Source of the DNA: Methanolapillus ohkumae
GTDB taxonomy: Archaea > Halobacteriota > Methanosarcinia > Methanosarcinales > Methanosarcinaceae
Assembly (NCBI RefSeq): GCF_032594355.1
Contig: NZ_CP131061.1
Location: forward strand, 1,240,001 to 1,304,000
Length of the DNA stretch: 64,000 nt
Direction: 5' to 3'
Part shown: one piece after another, positions 34,534 through 43,507 of the stretch
Layout of the letters: each line of letters opens with the position of its first letter
How positions within the stretch are numbered: position 1 is the first letter of the stretch
The notes under the pieces: model-generated
Told to the model about the DNA's origin: nothing
Databases searched by the model: none
The model's input: only the letters and a program-made list of their open reading frames with translations
Position numbers and translations under genes: made by a program

Positions 34534-34597
34534 GAAAAAAAATGACCCCTGTTTTTTGTACAACCTTTAAAAAATGCCGCCATATCGCGCGCGATGG
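34534..34597 (-). repeat. Dispersed 3' element, copy 4 (minus orientation)
   Basis: On the minus strand: ATCGCGCGCGATATGGC, ATTTTTTAAAGG, ACAAAAAACAGGGG and a T-run. It starts 54 bases downstream of the minus-strand membrane protein stop at 34651, in the sense of that gene. Confidence 0.7.
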
Positions 34598-34650
34598 AAA
34601 GGCTCAAAAAAGAAAAAAGGAAGAATAGAAAAAGAGTGAAAAATCACTCT

Positions 34651-35172
34651 TTAAACCGCCGGCCTCAAAGACAATGGGCGGCTCTTGCTCTTTAATTTTT
34701 TCTCTTCCGATTTTAAGTGGCCTTTGTCGATGCTGACGAAAAGCCCGTGATCCAAATCAAAAAGCAACGCAATGATTAACAGAACGGTCACTTCAAAATA
34801 ACAGGCGGCTGCGAGACAGACAACTGTCATCAAGAATAAAAACAGGCAAATCCATGTGGAAGAAACCGGTTTAATATTCAGAGCACTAAATGTGTTGTGG
34901 GACGACAAAAATTTTTCCGGATTGAGCGGGCTGTTTTTGTCCATGAATGTTTTTTTCAAATCCGCCGATATTTTAACATGATATAAAAATAAAACAGCTC
35001 CGATCAACGGTGTCAAATACACCAAAAATTTCGGAATGAAATGGATATTCCATAAAATCGCATACATCAGGACAATATAAAATCCCAAAAACGCATTAAT
35101 CACTTCCAAAACCCTGAATTTAGAGAGAAGTTTTTCTCTCAATAACGTTTTCATAATCATAATGATTCTCAC
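34651..35172 (-). CDS. Small membrane protein, unknown
   Basis: Up to 173 residues from GTG 35172; in-frame ATGs at 35160 and 35154 are alternatives. Two helices near residues 28-65 (VLEVINAFLGFYIVLMYAIL; FLVYLTPLIGAVLFLYHV) and two near 105-145 (WICLFLFLMTVVCLAAACYF), with a charged loop between and a Lys/Ser/Arg-rich C-terminal tail. I do not recognise the family. Confidence 0.6.
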   Translation of the reverse strand: MRIIMIMKTLLREKLLSKFRVLEVINAFLGFYIVLMYAILWNIHFIPKFLVYLTPLIGAVLFLYHVKISADLKKTFMDKNSPLNPEKFLSSHNTFSALNIKPVSSTWICLFLFLMTVVCLAAACYFEVTVLLIIALLFDLDHGLFVSIDKGHLKSEEKKLKSKSRPLSLRPAV

Positions 35173-35768
35173 AAAGATAACTTAAAAGATAATTCAAAAA
35201 GATAACAAAAAGATAACTCAAACAAATATAATAACAATATCAGTAAATACAATAATAATTGCAACAAACGAAAATACAATACCGGTAAATGAAATAAACA
35301 AATTTCACGACAATAACACAATAAATTGCAAGGATTCATCTCATTCGCAAACGATACCAACACTTGCAAATAAAATGAAATAAAGCCGAATTAAAATAAA
35401 ATTAAATCAGACTTAAACGAGTAGAACCGCAAAGTATAAAACCTTATTGAAAAAAATCAAATTTTGCATGAGACTGCACCCGTTTTAGGATTTCTGAAAA
35501 AAGAAAACCTTTAAAAACAAAAAACGGTTATCTCTTCGTTTTATATATTATGTATTATTAAATTAGAGATTTTCAAAAAAAAAGATAACAAAAAACGAAG
35601 TGACAAAAATCGAAAAAAAGAAGAGTCGAAACAAAAGTTGAGAAAAACAATAGACTCAGAAAAGTATCTCAGAAAAGTAATAAATTGAGAAAACCAATAG
35701 ATTGAGAAAAATAATAGATTGAGAAAAGTAATAGAAAAGAAAAAAAACAAAAGAAAAAGGGAAAGAAA
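35173..35768. other. Intergenic region, AT-rich
   Basis: About 600 bases. A degenerate repeat at 35645-35735 (AGAAAAGTAATAGATTGAGA-like, about 21 bp, four copies) lies downstream of rps10; a similar AGATAACAAAAAGATAACTC pattern occurs at 35175-35215. Frames here are low-complexity and not genes. Confidence 0.6.
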
Positions 35769-36077
35769 TTAATTTTCGAGAACAATCTCGATATTAATGT
35801 CTTTCGGCACCTGAATTCTCATCAATTGGCGAAGCGCGCGTTCATCCGCGGCCAAGTCAATCAATCTTTTGTGAACCCGCATTTCCCAGTGGTCCCAGGT
35901 TGCTGTGCCGTCACCGCTCGGACTTTTTCTTGTCGGAACGATAAGTTTCTTTGTCGGAAGCGGAACCGGTCCTGAAATACTGACACCGGTTCTTTCGGCA
36001 ATGGCTTTGACCTGGTCACAAACACTGTCAAGGTCGGTCGGGCTGATGCCTGATAATCTGATTCTTGCTTTTTGCAT
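35769..36077 (-). CDS. rps10: 30S ribosomal protein uS10
   Basis: 102 residues from ATG 36077, with GGGGG ribosome site; the longer frame to 36158 overlaps the aEF-1A end and is unsupported. KARIRLSGISPTDLDSVCDQ, ISGPVPLPTKKLIVPTRKSP and HKRLIDLAADERALRQLM are typical of archaeal uS10. Last gene of the translation operon, 40 bases after aEF-1A. Confidence 0.97.
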   Translation of the reverse strand: MQKARIRLSGISPTDLDSVCDQVKAIAERTGVSISGPVPLPTKKLIVPTRKSPSGDGTATWDHWEMRVHKRLIDLAADERALRQLMRIQVPKDINIEIVLEN

Positions 36078-36117
36078 AAATGTCGTCCCCCTTAAAAATA
36101 AGAGAAGAGGAAGGAAT

Positions 36118-37389
36118 TTAATCCTTCTTCTTAACACTGAGACAGACACCGGCTGCAATGGTCATACCCATATCACGGACGGCAAAGCGACCGAGTTGCG
36201 GGATTTCTTTTGCAGGCTCAAGAACCATGGGTTTTGTCGGCCGGAATGTAACAATTGCTGCGTCACCGGCTTTGATGAACGGCGGGTTTTGTTCCTTGGC
36301 TTGACCGGTTTTCGGGTCAAGTTTTTGGTCAATGGATTGGAACATACAGGCCACTTGAGTGGTGTGGCTGTGGAAAACCGGCGTGTATCCGACGGTAATC
36401 GCGGACGGGTGTTGAAGAACCACAATTTGTCCGGTGAATTCGAATGCAACCGACGGCGGTGCAGCTTTCGGACCACAGACATCTCCGCGCCGGACATCGT
36501 TTTTACCGATACCACGGACGCTCCAGCCGATGTTGTCGCCCGGAACTGCTTGCGGAATTTCTTCATGGTGCATTTCAATGGATTTAACTTCCCCACCGGC
36601 GCCGCTGGGCATGAAAACGACTTGGTCGCCTTTCTTCATGATACCGGTTTCGACACGGCCGACCGGAACAGTTCCGATACCGGAGATGGTGTACGCATCT
36701 TCAACCGGAACTCTGAGCGGAAGGGCAGTCGGCTTTTCAGGCTCTTTTAAGTTGTTTAAAGCTTGAATGATCGCCGGGCCTTTGTACCACGGAGTGTTTG
36801 CGCTGTTTGTTTTGAAGTTGTCTCCTTCAAAAGCGGAGGTCGGAACGAACGGGATTTGATCCGGTTTGTAGCCGATCATTTTCAAGATTTGGGAAACTTG
36901 CTCGACGACTTCTTTGTATCTCTTTTCATCGTATTTCACAGCGTCCATTTTGTTCACGGCGACGATGAGTTGGTTGATACCAAGGGTTTTGGACAAGAAG
37001 ATGTGTTCTTTGGTTTGAGCCATGACACCATCCGGCGCTGCGACGACGAGAACGGCCGCATCTGCTTGGGAGGCACCGGTGATCATGTTTTTCACGAAGT
37101 CTCTGTGACCCGGACAGTCCACGACGGTGAAGTAGTATTTTTCAGTGTCGAATCTCTTGTGAGCGATATCAATGGTAATACCTCTCTCTCTTTCTTCTTT
37201 TAAGGTGTCCATAACCCAGGCGAAAGCGAAAGATTCTTTTCCTTTCAATTTTGCTTCTTCTTTGAATTTTTCAATGATGTGGGGCGGAACCGCGCCGGTT
37301 TCGAACATTAACCTTCCGACGAAGGTGGATTTTCCATGGTCGATGTGACCAATAACGGCCAGGTTTAAGTGTGGTTTTTCTGCTGCCAT
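36118..37389 (-). CDS. tuf: Elongation factor 1-alpha
   Basis: 423 residues; AAGGAG ribosome site. Delivers aminoacyl-tRNA to the ribosome. GTPase motifs: GHIDHGKST (G1), RGITID (G2), DCPGHRDF (G3), NKMD (G4), with the archaeal/eukaryal domains II and III following. Preceded by a long leader (about 320 bases) with its own TATA box although aEF-2 lies upstream on the same strand. Confidence 0.98.
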   Translation of the reverse strand: MAAEKPHLNLAVIGHIDHGKSTFVGRLMFETGAVPPHIIEKFKEEAKLKGKESFAFAWVMDTLKEERERGITIDIAHKRFDTEKYYFTVVDCPGHRDFVKNMITGASQADAAVLVVAAPDGVMAQTKEHIFLSKTLGINQLIVAVNKMDAVKYDEKRYKEVVEQVSQILKMIGYKPDQIPFVPTSAFEGDNFKTNSANTPWYKGPAIIQALNNLKEPEKPTALPLRVPVEDAYTISGIGTVPVGRVETGIMKKGDQVVFMPSGAGGEVKSIEMHHEEIPQAVPGDNIGWSVRGIGKNDVRRGDVCGPKAAPPSVAFEFTGQIVVLQHPSAITVGYTPVFHSHTTQVACMFQSIDQKLDPKTGQAKEQNPPFIKAGDAAIVTFRPTKPMVLEPAKEIPQLGRFAVRDMGMTIAAGVCLSVKKKD

Positions 37390-37947
37390 AATTTAATTCT
37401 CCTTTAGTTGATTTTAAATTTATTCAATTGGATTGAAATAAAAATTTCAATATTTCGTAAACAATAAACGTACAACAAAAACACGCACAAGACATGACAA
37501 GAGCATGAGGATTGTGTTGGGTGTTTGTCGTACGGGTGAGTGATCATTTTAAACATGACATTTTAAACGTGATCGGTTGCCCGACTATTTTGCAGGCTTT
37601 TTGAATCGCCAAAGATTTCTTGCCGGCGGGACACGGACGTGCTGTATTGAAAATACATTTCAGTATTAAACTGTTTCGCCAAAAAGACTCTTTCAGGGGC
37701 TCTTCGAAATCAGGTTGTCTATAATAATCTCTCTAATATATATAGAATCTGTTTGTTCAAAGAAAATAAACAAACAAATTCATATTTTTTTAATTTTTTA
37801 AATATCTTAAGATTCAAATTTGATTTTCAAAAACATTAATTGTTTTTCAATTTAATTTCGAAACATTAATTGTTTTTTTACGATTTCAAATTTGAAAAAT
37901 ATTTTTCAAATTAAATGATTTGAAAAATATTTCAAAAATTACGTGTA
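37390..37947 (-). promoter_or_regulatory. aEF-1A promoter and long structured leader
   Basis: On the minus strand a TATA box (TTCTATATATATTAG, 37733-37747) lies about 345 bases before the aEF-1A ATG, so transcription should start near 37710 and leave a leader of roughly 320 bases. Within it CGTACGACAAACAC (about 37526-37539) can pair with GTGTTTTTGTTGTACG (about 37469-37484), enclosing further CACAA/TTGTG pairing. No reading frame is present. 37760-37947, nearer to fusA, is AT-rich with AAAAACATTAATTGTTTTT repeats. Confidence 0.6.
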
Positions 37948-40140
37948 TTACATGTCGAGGAAATCGGAAGCTCTCGGGAGTTCTTTCTTCAATCCTTTTC
38001 TTTCTCTGATTTTAGAGACCACTTCGGACATCAAGCTGGCCGGAACGGTTTCAAAGCCGCCGAACTCCGTGCTCCACATGGCGCGTCCTTCCGTTGCGGA
38101 CCGGATTTCTCCGGCAAATCCGAACAGTTCGGAAACCGGTGCTCTCGACTCAATGATAGTCAAGTCACCTTCACTTTTCATGTCAATAATGATACCGCGG
38201 CGTCCCTGAATTTCTTTAGCGGCGCCACCCATATTGTTTTGAGGAACCTGGATGAAAACTTTCTGATACGGCTCAAGGAGTGTGTCTTCCGCCATGAGCA
38301 TGGCCGCCTGAATTGCTTGGCGAGATGCCGGAATTACTTGGGCGGGACCTCTGTGAATCGCGTCTTCGTGAAGCTTGGCATCGCGGAGAATCACTTTGAC
38401 GTGAGAAACCGGTTCTCTGGAAAGCGGTCCGGCGCGCATGACTTCTTCAAATCCATCCAAAACAAGTTCCATGGTTTCATTTAAGTATTGAATACCTTTG
38501 GTCATGTCCAGATAAATGTTATTTCCATAAATCGCGGCAATACTTTTCGCTTCTTCTTTATCCATACCGGCCGCCATCAATTTATTCCGTCTTTCCAATT
38601 CTTCCATTCTCATGGAAATGTCGCCGTTGCGAATCAATTCGACAATAGCATCGTCAAGAGGCTCCACATCAATAAAGAATCTGTTGTGGCGGTTCGGAGA
38701 TTTACCTTCGACGTTCGTCACTTTCTTTTTCAAAGTTTCACGGTAAACCACAATCGGCGGGTTGGTAATGATTTCAACGCCTTTGTCACGTTCGATTCTG
38801 TGCGCAATAACTTCCAAGTGAAGTTCGCCCATACCCGCCATTAAGTGTTCGCCCGTTTCTTCATTTAAAGTCACTTGAAGTGTCGGATCTTCCTTGGCCA
38901 CCTGTCTTAAAACTTCGACAAGTTTGGGCAAGTCTTTGGTGTGTTTCGCTTCAACGGACACGGTAATCACCGGTTCGCTGACGTGCCGGATACTTTCAAA
39001 AGCCGTCATACCTTCAAGGGTGGTGATGGTGGATCCAACGATCGCATCTCTTAAACCGGTCACAGCCGCAATGTTTCCGGCCGGAATGGCTTCCACTTCA
39101 AGCCGCTCGGGGCCCATGAAAACACCGACTTGCTGAATTCTGCTCTTTTTGGCGGTTCCAGATGTGAAAACTTCAAGACCGCGGGTGAGTGTACCGCTGA
39201 AAAGACGGCCGGTTGCAACTTCTCCCGCATGCGGGTCCATCGAAATGTCCGTGACCATGAAAGCCAGGTCGCCGTTGGGGTCCGCTTTGTTCATCGCAAT
39301 TCCGATCGGAGAGTTTTTGTCGCCGTGCCAAATCGCTTTCACACGGGTAGATTGCGCAACAAGTGGGTTGGGCAAGTGGCTGATGACCATGTCGTTTAAG
39401 GTTTCATGAAGCGGGCACTTTTGAGCCAATGTTTTCATGTCCCCTTGGTTACAATAATTGTAAACATCCGTGAACGTAATTTTGGTTTTTTGCATCATCG
39501 GAACGCTGATTGCCCAGTTGTAAAGAGCGGAACCAAACGCAACACTGCCGTTTGCAGCATCCACACGCCAGCCCTCTTTGTATCTTTCCGGGTTCATGTT
39601 TTTGATGAGTTTGTTCACGTGGTCGATAAGTTTTCCAAGACGCACCTGCATTTCCTGGGGATCCACCTGAAGTTCGTTAATCAAACGGTCCACTTTGTTG
39701 ATGTAGAGAACCGGACGGACATACTCACGAAGAGCTTGCCGAAGAACGGTTTCGGTCTGCGGCATTGTTCCTTCGACGGCGTCAACGACGACGACCGCCC
39801 CGTCCACCGCACGCATGGCACGCGTCACGTCGCCGCCAAAGTCAACGTGTCCGGGTGTGTCGATTAAGTTGATCAAATATTCTTTGCCGTTGTAGGTGTG
39901 CACCATTGAAACGTTGGACGCGTCAATCGTGATACCACGTGCTTGTTCTTCCTCATCCGAGTCCATGAACAATTGTTTTCCGGCAAGTTCCGATGAAATC
40001 ATTCCCGCACCGCTGAGTAAGTTGTCCGACAGCGTTGTTTTTCCGTGGTCGATGTGTGCGACAATACCGATGTTTCGAATCATTTCGGGGCTGCTCATCA
40101 GCGCTGTGACACGCTCAACCATTTTCTTCCTTTTTCCCAT
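37948..40140 (-). CDS. fusA: Elongation factor 2
   Basis: 730 residues. Catalyses translocation. G1 AHIDHGKTT, G3 DTPGHVDFGGDVTRAM, G4 NKVDRL. The diphthamide loop DAIHRGPAQVIPASRQ is intact near residue 600, so the His that becomes diphthamide is present. Full length for the archaeal family. Confidence 0.98.
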   Translation of the reverse strand: MGKRKKMVERVTALMSSPEMIRNIGIVAHIDHGKTTLSDNLLSGAGMISSELAGKQLFMDSDEEEQARGITIDASNVSMVHTYNGKEYLINLIDTPGHVDFGGDVTRAMRAVDGAVVVVDAVEGTMPQTETVLRQALREYVRPVLYINKVDRLINELQVDPQEMQVRLGKLIDHVNKLIKNMNPERYKEGWRVDAANGSVAFGSALYNWAISVPMMQKTKITFTDVYNYCNQGDMKTLAQKCPLHETLNDMVISHLPNPLVAQSTRVKAIWHGDKNSPIGIAMNKADPNGDLAFMVTDISMDPHAGEVATGRLFSGTLTRGLEVFTSGTAKKSRIQQVGVFMGPERLEVEAIPAGNIAAVTGLRDAIVGSTITTLEGMTAFESIRHVSEPVITVSVEAKHTKDLPKLVEVLRQVAKEDPTLQVTLNEETGEHLMAGMGELHLEVIAHRIERDKGVEIITNPPIVVYRETLKKKVTNVEGKSPNRHNRFFIDVEPLDDAIVELIRNGDISMRMEELERRNKLMAAGMDKEEAKSIAAIYGNNIYLDMTKGIQYLNETMELVLDGFEEVMRAGPLSREPVSHVKVILRDAKLHEDAIHRGPAQVIPASRQAIQAAMLMAEDTLLEPYQKVFIQVPQNNMGGAAKEIQGRRGIIIDMKSEGDLTIIESRAPVSELFGFAGEIRSATEGRAMWSTEFGGFETVPASLMSEVVSKIRERKGLKKELPRASDFLDM

Positions 40141-40239
40141 AATCCTGACCTGTAATTTGAGTTGATTTAATTGGTTTTTATTTTTTGATTAAATGAATAA
40201 CAATTAAGACAAAATAAAGACAAAAAACAAACAAAAAAA

Positions 40240-40291
40240 CGGTCTTTTGAAAATTCCCGAAAAAACAATTTCGGGAAAAATCCAAAAAACC
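40240..40291 (-). promoter_or_regulatory. Long imperfect hairpin between rps7 and fusA
   Basis: TTCCCGAAA (40254-40262) and TTTCGGGAA (40269-40277) form a perfect core; the flanks extend it outward to CGGT (40240) and ACCG (near 40291) with a few mismatches. It follows the rps7 stop in the transcript and could attenuate or process the mRNA before fusA. Confidence 0.6.
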
Positions 40292-40305
40292 GCTGCGTTT
40301 GTAAT

Positions 40306-40869
40306 TTAACGGGCTGCCTTGGCCACTCTTTCTTTGGCATCTTTTTTGCCGACGGAGAAAGCTTTTGCGTCCCCGTTTGCGGCAGCGATTAATTCCGTTG
40401 CCAAACAATCCGCGACTGAGCGCTTGGATTTAAAGGAGGCTTGCAAGGTGCCGACCGCGATGTACCGGAGCGCGGAGTCCACCCGTCTTTGCGGGGCGGT
40501 GTCAACGGCTTTGGGAACGGAAATTCCGCCGTATTTTAACCGGACGACTTCTTCGCGGGGACCCGCATTTGCAATCGCGTCCACCAACACTTGAACCGGA
40601 TTTTTCTTGGTCTTTTTGTGGATGATGTCAAAGGCTTCATCCACGGCTTTGATTGTGGTTTGTTTTTTGCCGGTGTTGTGTTCCGATCTCATGAGGTTGT
40701 TGACCAACCGTTCGACGATGGAAATTTCGGACTTGTTAAATTGCTGCCGGGCGTGTCTTCCACCAGAGTGGGGAACCGCAACCGGTTTTAAACTGACATA
40801 TCTTTGAATTCCAAGATCTGTGACCTGGACTTCAGCCATGTCCCATTTTCCAAACATTTTTGCGTCCAT
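40306..40869 (-). CDS. rps7: 30S ribosomal protein uS7
   Basis: 187 residues. SIVERLVNNLMRSEHNTGKK, NPVQVLVDAIANAGPREEV and RRVDSALRYIAVGTLQ are the uS7 core. Four bases separate it from rps12, as in most archaeal translation operons. Confidence 0.97.
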   Translation of the reverse strand: MDAKMFGKWDMAEVQVTDLGIQRYVSLKPVAVPHSGGRHARQQFNKSEISIVERLVNNLMRSEHNTGKKQTTIKAVDEAFDIIHKKTKKNPVQVLVDAIANAGPREEVVRLKYGGISVPKAVDTAPQRRVDSALRYIAVGTLQASFKSKRSVADCLATELIAAANGDAKAFSVGKKDAKERVAKAAR

Positions 40870-40873
40870 TGTC

Positions 40874-41302
40874 TTACCTCCTCGGTTTTTCCATTCTTCC
40901 GATAACCATTTGGGTCAGCGGGACGTTGTTGACGGCAATCACTTTGAACCGAACGCCCGGAATATCTCCCATAGCACCACCCATGCGGCCACCGATTCTT
41001 TCCACGGTCACTTCATCGTGTTCATCGATGAAGTTAATGGCACCGTCTCCCGGACAGAAGGCAGAAACCTGTCTTCCGTTTTTGATTAACTGAATACGGA
41101 CACATTTCCGGATGGCGGAGTTGGGCTGTTTTGCTTCCACACCGATTTTTTCAAGGACAATTCCGCGACCCTGCGGTGCACCACCGAGCGGATCGGCTTT
41201 GACGTTCAAACCGAGCATGCGTCTGTTGTATTCGTGGTCTTTCCATCTGGCCTTTAATCTTTGCTTTTTTAAGATTTGGCCGGCATAATTTCCGTTTGTC
41301 AT
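40874..41302 (-). CDS. rps12: 30S ribosomal protein uS12
   Basis: 142 residues, archaeal type. GAPQGRGIVLEKIGVEAKQP then NSAIRKCVRIQLIKNGRQ are the decoding-centre signature; C-terminal IPGVRFKVIAVNNVPL follows. Third gene of the operon. Confidence 0.97.
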   Translation of the reverse strand: MTNGNYAGQILKKQRLKARWKDHEYNRRMLGLNVKADPLGGAPQGRGIVLEKIGVEAKQPNSAIRKCVRIQLIKNGRQVSAFCPGDGAINFIDEHDEVTVERIGGRMGGAMGDIPGVRFKVIAVNNVPLTQMVIGRMEKPRR

Positions 41303-41415
41303 ACTTAAATCTCCGATTTTAATTTATAATTTTGAAAAATTTACGTGTTCATCATTTTCAACATTGAGGCGCTGACTTTTTACCTGTCATCTCTTCTTTT
41401 CATCTCTTTTTTCAA

Positions 41416-41844
41416 TCATTTCAGAATCACATCGTCAATCCCATGGTGTCTTTGAACCAGAAGTTTGACTTTGGAGATGTTTTTGCCACCCTTTCCAATC
41501 GCGAGTCCTTTGTCCTTTGCCGCCACTTCGACGAACGCTGTTTTTTTGCTGTCGTCGTGGGTGATTGAAATGGATTTTATTGAGATGACCGGCCCGAATA
41601 CGTTTTTGATAAACGTGACCGGATCGTCGGAATACTCCACAAGTTCGATGGGTTTGTCAATGGCTTTTTTGGCACGATTGATATTTTCCCCGCCTTTTCC
41701 GATGGCAAGTCCCATGTCTCCCTGCTGAATTACATTGATAATTCGATCGCTTTCGACGATGCAGTCCAGGACTTTCGCATTGGTAATATCTTCAAAGCGG
41801 GCAATGTATTGCATTTCTTCGAAAGTGATTTTGATTTCGCTCAT
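41416..41844 (-). CDS. nusA: NusA-like KH-domain transcription/termination factor
   Basis: 142 residues comprising two KH domains with GKGGENI and GKGGKNI RNA-binding loops. Archaeal NusA lacks the N-terminal RNA-polymerase-binding and S1 domains of the bacterial protein, as here. Encoded between the eL30-like and uS12 genes as is usual in archaea. Confidence 0.95.
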   Translation of the reverse strand: MSEIKITFEEMQYIARFEDITNAKVLDCIVESDRIINVIQQGDMGLAIGKGGENINRAKKAIDKPIELVEYSDDPVTFIKNVFGPVISIKSISITHDDSKKTAFVEVAAKDKGLAIGKGGKNISKVKLLVQRHHGIDDVILK

Positions 41845-41898
41845 GAGATGGGTCCTCTTGTTGTTGATTTTGATGATTTTTCAATGATTCAACTTTAT

Positions 41899-42192
41899 TT
41901 AATTGCCTGCCAATGTCAAAATGTCGGATTCGCCGGCGTCTAAAATGGCCATGGCGGCAATAATAAAGGGCTTTCCACATACCGGTCCGAGTTCACGGCC
42001 GGTTCCATTGTAAACATAAACCGGAACATTGGATGCTTCGATCTTTGCTTTTGTATCTTCCGGGCAGTTCTTTGCAATAACAATCATTTTTGCGCCGCCA
42101 GACTCCGAAAGCTCGATTGCCTTCTTAGAGCCGATGACGACTTTTCCCGTTTTAACGGCTTTGATTAATGCTTTATCGACGTTGATATCCAT
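41899..42192 (-). CDS. rpl30e: 50S ribosomal protein L30e-like (eL30)
   Basis: 97 residues: ALIKAVKTGKVVIGSKKAI, KMIVIAKNCPEDTKAKIEA and VYVYNGTGRELGPVCGKPF are the L30e/L7Ae-fold pattern of eL30. First gene of the operon. In many archaea it follows the RNA polymerase large-subunit genes; these are absent here. Confidence 0.95.
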   Translation of the reverse strand: MDINVDKALIKAVKTGKVVIGSKKAIELSESGGAKMIVIAKNCPEDTKAKIEASNVPVYVYNGTGRELGPVCGKPFIIAAMAILDAGESDILTLAGN

Positions 42193-42470
42193 TTTCTATA
42201 CCTCTATCTCTGGAACTTTATCAAATTGCGCGATAGACCAGTCTGTCGACCAAAAGGAGTCACAGACGAGAGTCATAGACTTCCAAGCCTTTAACCGGCT
42301 TGACCCTCCCCGATTTTGCCAATCACGCGAAACGCTTGAGTCGATTCAAAAAGAAACAGCTTTAAGTGCGTCATGCGCTTCCCAAAAACATTTGGAAAAA
42401 CGGCGCAAAATCGGTTCACAATCTATAAAGAATGGTCTTACATACTTTTTGAGCATATAAACCTTTTGAG
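42193..42470 (-). promoter_or_regulatory. Promoter and long leader of the translation operon
   Basis: A TATA element on the minus strand (GGTTTATATGCTC, 42452-42464) predicts a start near 42430 and a leader of about 240 bases before the eL30 ATG. The leader is more GC-rich than usual intergenic DNA and contains CAAGCC/GGCTTG pairing at about 42283-42303 and GACTC/GAGTC pairs nearby. It may carry a regulatory RNA fold; I see no coding frame. Confidence 0.55.
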
Positions 42471-42563
42471 AGAAAAAGAGAACGGACTAAAAACCGAAAA
42501 ATAAATTCGGTTGCAAAAGATAAATATTTAAAAACGTCTATTTTCCCAGAATATACTTTAATT

Positions 42564-42785
42564 TTCCATATATTTTCAATATAACTTATTTCCATATATT
42601 TTCGATATAACTTATTTCCATATATTTTCGATATAACTTATTTCCATGTATTTTCGATATAACTTATTTCCATGTATTTTCGATATAACTTATTTCCATA
42701 TATTTTCGATATAACTTATTTCCATATATTTTCGATATAACTTATTTCCATATATTTTCGATATAACTTATTTCCATAATTTTTT
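42564..42785. repeat. Tandem repeat, 26 bp x ~8.5
   Basis: Head-to-tail units of TTCCATATATTTTCGATATA plus ACTTAT, with only ATA/GTA and CGA/CAA variants. No spacers, so not CRISPR. Lies between the divergent eL30 operon and the gene at 42870. Confidence 0.92.
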
Positions 42786-42869
42786 CGAAATTTAATTTCT
42801 ATATGCTTATACCCATTAAAATATTATAAAATATGATAAAATCCGTAGTTAGGACAATTGAGGGTTAAC

Positions 42870-43394
42870 ATGGTTTTGGATAACAAAAATTTAGTTTTGG
42901 GGGGCTGGATTCTTCTGGTCATCGGTCTTGCCGGCAGTTTCATTTGGTCGGCTCTGTTTTTAGTGGCGCTTCTTGGAATGGTTTTTTGGACGGTCGCAAT
43001 TCGCCGTGAAAAAAAGAAACCAAAAGAAGACCGCGTTTTAATTACCGGGTTTTATGATTCTAAAAATATTCCGCGTGTCATGTTTGCCGCGGCCGGAATT
43101 ATTTTTGTGGTTTGGATCATTTTAGCAGCCGTAAATATTGACATTCCTGCGGCTTATTCCGCAACGGAGGGGGACATCATTCAAAAAATCGGCTATACGG
43201 TTGGCGCCATGATGGGATTTGATTTGGCTTATTCAGTCTATGCCTTATTGTTTGTATTGATTGATTTGATTCTGGCCGGCTACACCCGAAAACTGAGTAT
43301 TGAGATGGTTCTTTTCGAAAAAGGACGGAAAAAACCGGTTCCCAATCCGGCCAAATTAAACAATTCCATTTACGGGTACAAATTGAAAAAATAA
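42870..43394 (+). CDS. Small membrane protein, unknown
   Basis: 174 residues from ATG 42870, with GAGGG five bases upstream. Helices near residues 10-42 (two, GGWILLVIGLAGSFIWSALF), 70-90 (VMFAAAGIIFVVWIILAAV) and 118-140. An internal charged loop (REKKKPKEDR) and a Lys-rich C-terminus suggest cytoplasmic faces. Family not recognised. Confidence 0.7.
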   Translation: MVLDNKNLVLGGWILLVIGLAGSFIWSALFLVALLGMVFWTVAIRREKKKPKEDRVLITGFYDSKNIPRVMFAAAGIIFVVWIILAAVNIDIPAAYSATEGDIIQKIGYTVGAMMGFDLAYSVYALLFVLIDLILAGYTRKLSIEMVLFEKGRKKPVPNPAKLNNSIYGYKLKK

Positions 43395-43443
43395 AAGTCA
43401 ATCGTCGTCAATAAAAACCATAGAAGTCAAAAAGTCAATAAAA

Positions 43444-43490
43444 AAGCCCGGCAAGATAATCTTGGCCGGGCTTGATTTTTAAATAAAATT
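43444..43490. terminator. Hairpin terminator between convergent genes
   Basis: AAGCCCGGC and GCCGGGCTT flank a loop AAGATAATCTTG, with an A-run before and T-run after, so it can act for the membrane-protein gene (+) and rps27ae (-). Confidence 0.85.
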
Positions 43491-43507
43491 TATAGAAAAA
43501 GCGGGAA

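Noticed and set aside
35541..35750. 69-residue Phe/Leu/Ser-rich minus-strand frame
   Set aside because: Low-complexity product of an A-rich repeat downstream of rps10; no ribosome site.
42564..42785. Possible CRISPR array
   Set aside because: Units are directly adjacent with no unique spacers, and no cas gene is in the window. The same holds for 51306-51432.
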